DNA of 64,000 nucleotides from Anaeroglomus sp964630775 (GTDB lineage: Bacteria; Planctomycetota; Phycisphaerae; Sedimentisphaerales; Anaerohalosphaeraceae): the NCBI GenBank assembly GCA_964630775.1, contig CAZVYY010000002.1, forward strand, positions 140,069 through 204,068, given 5' to 3'. The position numbers and the translations under genes were made by a program. Under the pieces are notes generated by a model. That model was not told the origin of the DNA and did not search any database. It worked only from the letters and a program-made list of their open reading frames with translations. This document shows positions 61,280 to 64,000 of this stretch, one piece after another. The stretch's first letter is position 1. Every line of letters starts with the position of its first letter.

Positions 61280-63502
61280 ATGTCAACCATAAAATCGATA
61301 CCTGCGGCAGTGCTGATGATTGCGGTATTATGGACGGCAATCTGCCGCGAGGTTCAGGCCGATGCCTACGAAACCTATATCCTGACATCCAGAGATTTCC
61401 AGCGCGTCCGCCAGGACAAAGACTGGGCCTTGAAAGCCTGGCCGTCCTGGACCTATATGCCCTGGAGCTATCAGTGGACTATCGGTTACACAGACCAGTC
61501 GGGCCGATGGTCGCTGGAGCAGGGGTATAACGGTGCATTTATCGACCATGGACAGACCCTCATCGACGGCGTCGACAAACTCAACTGGATCAATAAGCAC
61601 GGCCTGAGATTCTATGTCGATCATACCGCAGGCAAAGGCGACCTTCATCTCTGGGACGGCAATGCCGTAGCCGGCCATTACGATGCCCTCCACGCACCCG
61701 GCATTCGAACCCGGCCCGTGAATGCCAAGATGGCTGCGAAGCTCAAAGCCCTCATCAAAGAAAACATCAATCAGGTCAAATCGTCTCCCTGTCGGGCCGC
61801 CTATGCACTGGACGATGAATTATCCTGGGGGCATTTCGTCCATCCGACCATGTGGTGTGTAACCGACGACCGCGCAGCCTACGACACCTGGCTCAAGGAA
61901 ATCTACGGCCCCGACAGCGTCCCCCCCCATGAAGGATGGATCAGCTATGACCAGATCCTGCCCAAGCTGCCCCAGTGGTCCATCGGCCAATTCGATTGCA
62001 GCCAGTTGATGGACCAGTGGACGTTTAACGATTCATATTGGAACAACTTCATCGGCGAACTCGTGGAATACGGCAATACCATCGACCCCAATACCCCTGT
62101 CGGCTATGTCGGAGGTCAGAGCCCCAATTCCTTCGGCGGCTATGATTATGCTAAACTCATGCGCAAGGTGCAGTTTCTGGAGGCATACAATATCGGCGGC
62201 TCTCAGGCCATCGTGCGGTCCTTCAATCCGGATAACGCCTTGCCCGCCGTGACAACGCATTTTCATAAAAATGTCGCCGACACCATCTGGCAGACCTGGT
62301 ATTACCTGGCCCACGGCAATCGGGGTTTTATCGGATGGGTGGAAAACTGGTTCGACGGCGCTAAACCCAGAGACTGGCATCAGGCCGTCTCGCCGCACTA
62401 TCTCGAGGCCTCGGCTAAAATCGGGCCGCTTATGCAGGGCGCCAAATGGATTGACGACGGCGTTGCAATCTATTACAGCCATGCCTCGATTCAACTGGGC
62501 TGGATACTGGATGCCGAAGCCCACGGACGGACCTGGCGAAACCGCAACAACGATGCCCGCCTGGCCGGCAGTTACCTCGTGCGTCACGCATGGGAAAATA
62601 TGCTCCGGGATGAGGGATTGCAGTATAATTTTATCAGTTATGCCGATGTGGTTGAAAAAGGCATTCCCGGCCGCTATAAAGTCCTGATCCTGCCGGCCGT
62701 TCTGTGTCTGTCAGATGTGGAAGCGGCCCGCATCCGAGACTTCTGCCGTAATGGAGGAACGGTTATCGCCGATTATCTGCCGGGCCTGTGGGACCAGCAC
62801 GGACGGGGACGAAGCACCGGCGGCGTCCTCGACGACATGTTCGGCCTCCGGCACGATCCGGCCATGAAGGCAGGAGACATTTTCCAGACCCGGCTCTGGG
62901 CCGAGACGGATCAGGATGCCAATTACGAGTATAAAACCTTCCGAGACCTGTTGACCAATGCAAATACCTGCCTGACCGATGACTGCGGATTCAACCGGGC
63001 TGTCCGCACAATGTCCGTCAATCATACCAATCCTTTCGGCAAGGGCAGGGCAGTCCTGATGAACCTTTCCCCCCAGTGGTATAACGCCTATCGAACCGAA
63101 AGTCCGGAACTCGCCGCCAAGCGAAGCGTCTTTATGGCCCCCCTCAAAGCCGCCGGCCTGACCCGCTGGGTGGAGATTTCAGGCCCCGACACTTTTGGAT
63201 ATGAAATCACCTATTGGCAAATCCCCGGCCGGACGCTGATGTTTGTCGGGTACAATCCCGAGCTTGAAGTGACCATGCTTGGCGGCGGTCATGCGACTTC
63301 GCTCAAAACCGGCGAGTCGGCCATCACCCTCCGTTTTGACCGGCCTGTCAATGATGTCCGCAATGAACGCACCGGCCAGAATCTCGGCAGCGGCACCGAA
63401 TTCCCCCTCCGCTGGCGCATGAACGAGGCCCTCGTCATTTCATTTGAAGGACCCTCCTCGGGGACTGCCAGGCATACATCCAACGAATCCAACCTTCAAT
63501 GA
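61280..63502 (+). CDS. Secreted GH42-like beta-galactosidase-type hydrolase
   Basis: A 740-residue exported protein. The start at 61280 has AGGAG 7 bp upstream; signal peptide about 1-28 (ending VQA). A TIM barrel spans about 40-400 with AYALDDELSWGHF (Glu180 as likely acid/base), DPNTPVGYVGGQSPNSFGG, and GNRGFIGWVENWFDG (second Glu as possible nucleophile). A trimerisation-type Rossmann-like domain follows (YKVLILPAVLCLSDVEAARI; FCRNGGTVIADYLPGLWDQH), then a C-terminal sandwich. This order matches GH42, though sequence divergence leaves other clan GH-A families possible. It is divergent from the GH43-like gene. Confidence 0.7.
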   Translation: MSTIKSIPAAVLMIAVLWTAICREVQADAYETYILTSRDFQRVRQDKDWALKAWPSWTYMPWSYQWTIGYTDQSGRWSLEQGYNGAFIDHGQTLIDGVDKLNWINKHGLRFYVDHTAGKGDLHLWDGNAVAGHYDALHAPGIRTRPVNAKMAAKLKALIKENINQVKSSPCRAAYALDDELSWGHFVHPTMWCVTDDRAAYDTWLKEIYGPDSVPPHEGWISYDQILPKLPQWSIGQFDCSQLMDQWTFNDSYWNNFIGELVEYGNTIDPNTPVGYVGGQSPNSFGGYDYAKLMRKVQFLEAYNIGGSQAIVRSFNPDNALPAVTTHFHKNVADTIWQTWYYLAHGNRGFIGWVENWFDGAKPRDWHQAVSPHYLEASAKIGPLMQGAKWIDDGVAIYYSHASIQLGWILDAEAHGRTWRNRNNDARLAGSYLVRHAWENMLRDEGLQYNFISYADVVEKGIPGRYKVLILPAVLCLSDVEAARIRDFCRNGGTVIADYLPGLWDQHGRGRSTGGVLDDMFGLRHDPAMKAGDIFQTRLWAETDQDANYEYKTFRDLLTNANTCLTDDCGFNRAVRTMSVNHTNPFGKGRAVLMNLSPQWYNAYRTESPELAAKRSVFMAPLKAAGLTRWVEISGPDTFGYEITYWQIPGRTLMFVGYNPELEVTMLGGGHATSLKTGESAITLRFDRPVNDVRNERTGQNLGSGTEFPLRWRMNEALVISFEGPSSGTARHTSNESNLQ

Positions 63503-63631
63503 AAGAGTTCGTTTTGTCTTTCCATAGACATGAGAGAAGTCTGTGATACTCAAAGCCATAACTGGATTTAGAATATGGACTTGTATGCTTTTTATGTAGG
63601 CTGATCCCACTTGAATTTTTCCGGTTTCGGT

Positions 63632-63949
63632 GCGGTTATTCTCGGCGGTATACATCTGCACGAGCTGCTGGCGTCGAGCGACTAAAGCCTTCATTTTCCT
63701 GGAGTTATCATCCAGCCGTTCGGTGGGCATCGGTTCCAGAGTGGCGCCATACCGGGCGATGATCTGGGCGTCCAGCTGGTCTGTTTTCGCGATCTGACCG
63801 GCGGCTCTGGCGAAGTCCCGAATCCGGCGGGGATTGACCACGGCGACGGGCAATCCTTCGGCCTGGAGGGCCGCTGCCAGCGTTACTTCATATCCGCCGG
63901 TGGCTTCCATGACGACCAGCTGCGGGGTTGCGTTTTTACAGAAAGCAGA
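63632..63949 (-). pseudogene. IS110-family transposase remnant
   Basis: The DEDD-transposase segment PQLVVMEATGGYE, VVNPRRIRDFARAAGQIAKT, DQLDAQIIARYGA, LVARRQQLVQMYTAENNR is intact in frame, but two stops (TGA, TAG) lie just upstream at 63950-63955 and the N-terminal catalytic Asp region is missing. After the NNR motif similarity ends abruptly. The whole C-terminal RuvC-like part and serine domain are absent. The remnant marks a former insertion next to the GH42-like gene. The stretch 63503-63631 shows nothing else. Confidence 0.8.
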
Positions 63950-64000
63950 CTATCAGCGGCAACGGAACAGGCAAGACAACAGTGCAAATGAAGACGCGTT

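Noticed and set aside
63440..63631. Extension of the IS110 frame toward 63440
   Set aside because: Similarity to IS110 stops after the NNR motif; the remaining codons are chance continuation into unrelated sequence.
1..64000. tRNA, rRNA, CRISPR array, origin of replication, or complete insertion sequence
   Set aside because: None of the expected conserved sequences, spaced repeats or intact transposase genes was seen when reading the window.

Overview
The window looks like a piece of a Planctomycetota chromosome, most likely class Phycisphaerae (Sedimentisphaera-like). This is inferred from gene content only: H-X9-DG pseudopilins, ECF sigma factors paired with membrane FecR proteins that carry C-terminal sensor domains, planctomycete-style dockerin-like tails, LamG and Calx-beta surface proteins, and two kinds of C-terminal PEP-CTERM-like sorting signal. 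No rRNA, tRNA, CRISPR array or intact mobile element was seen.

Layout. (1) 0-5.4 kb: a sugar operon of a URO-D family protein (5' end outside the window), a sodium:solute symporter and a secreted GH2 enzyme. (2) 5.5-9.4 kb: a small cysteine-rich protein converging on an SDR gene that ends a response regulator - HDOD/histidine kinase - SDR transcription unit. (3) 9.5-16 kb: an AraC regulator divergent from an operon of URO-D, DUF6807, ThuA, a pseudopilin and a Tat-exported Gfo/Idh/MocA oxidoreductase, closed by a strong terminator. (4) 16-31.7 kb: a DUF486 membrane protein, a 1525-residue secreted metalloprotease-like protein, and two sigma/FecR pairs flanking two large surface proteins and followed by a second pseudopilin. 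(5) 31.8-42.4 kb: a rhamnoside region with an XylR-type regulator divergent from URO-D, L-rhamnose mutarotase and a GH106-like enzyme, then a thioredoxin-like protein and a GH78 alpha-L-rhamnosidase. (6) 42.6-46.8 kb: exported superoxide dismutase, a lipoprotein, RibF, and an NfeD/SPFH pair. (7) 47.2-53.0 kb: six tandem but separately transcribed secreted proteins ending in a VPAPGA-hydrophobic-RRR sorting signal. (8) 53.5-64 kb: a pseudopilin, a secreted protein of unknown function, a C45 acyltransferase/alpha-beta hydrolase fusion, a canonical IPEP PEP-CTERM protein, GH43-like and GH42-like enzymes, and an IS110 transposase remnant.

How the genes fit together. Most of the window serves breakdown of plant or algal glycans. 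Exported hydrolases release sugars, the symporter imports them, Gfo/Idh-ThuA-DUF6807 and URO-D proteins may process them oxidatively, and AraC/XylR regulators and FecR-gated sigma factors sense them. Both divergent regulator-URO-D regions carry direct repeats exactly 21 bp apart placed against the -35 element, the geometry of AraC half-sites.

The most unusual material is in region 7. Four of the six sorted proteins have a single mature-domain Cys and a downstream Gln in an LQxAIW/H-like motif, as in thioester adhesin domains. Two of the genes share a structured 5' leader of about 135 nt with a compensatory base change. A dispersed ~105 bp repeat with a covarying terminal hairpin occurs three times between 42 and 59 kb.
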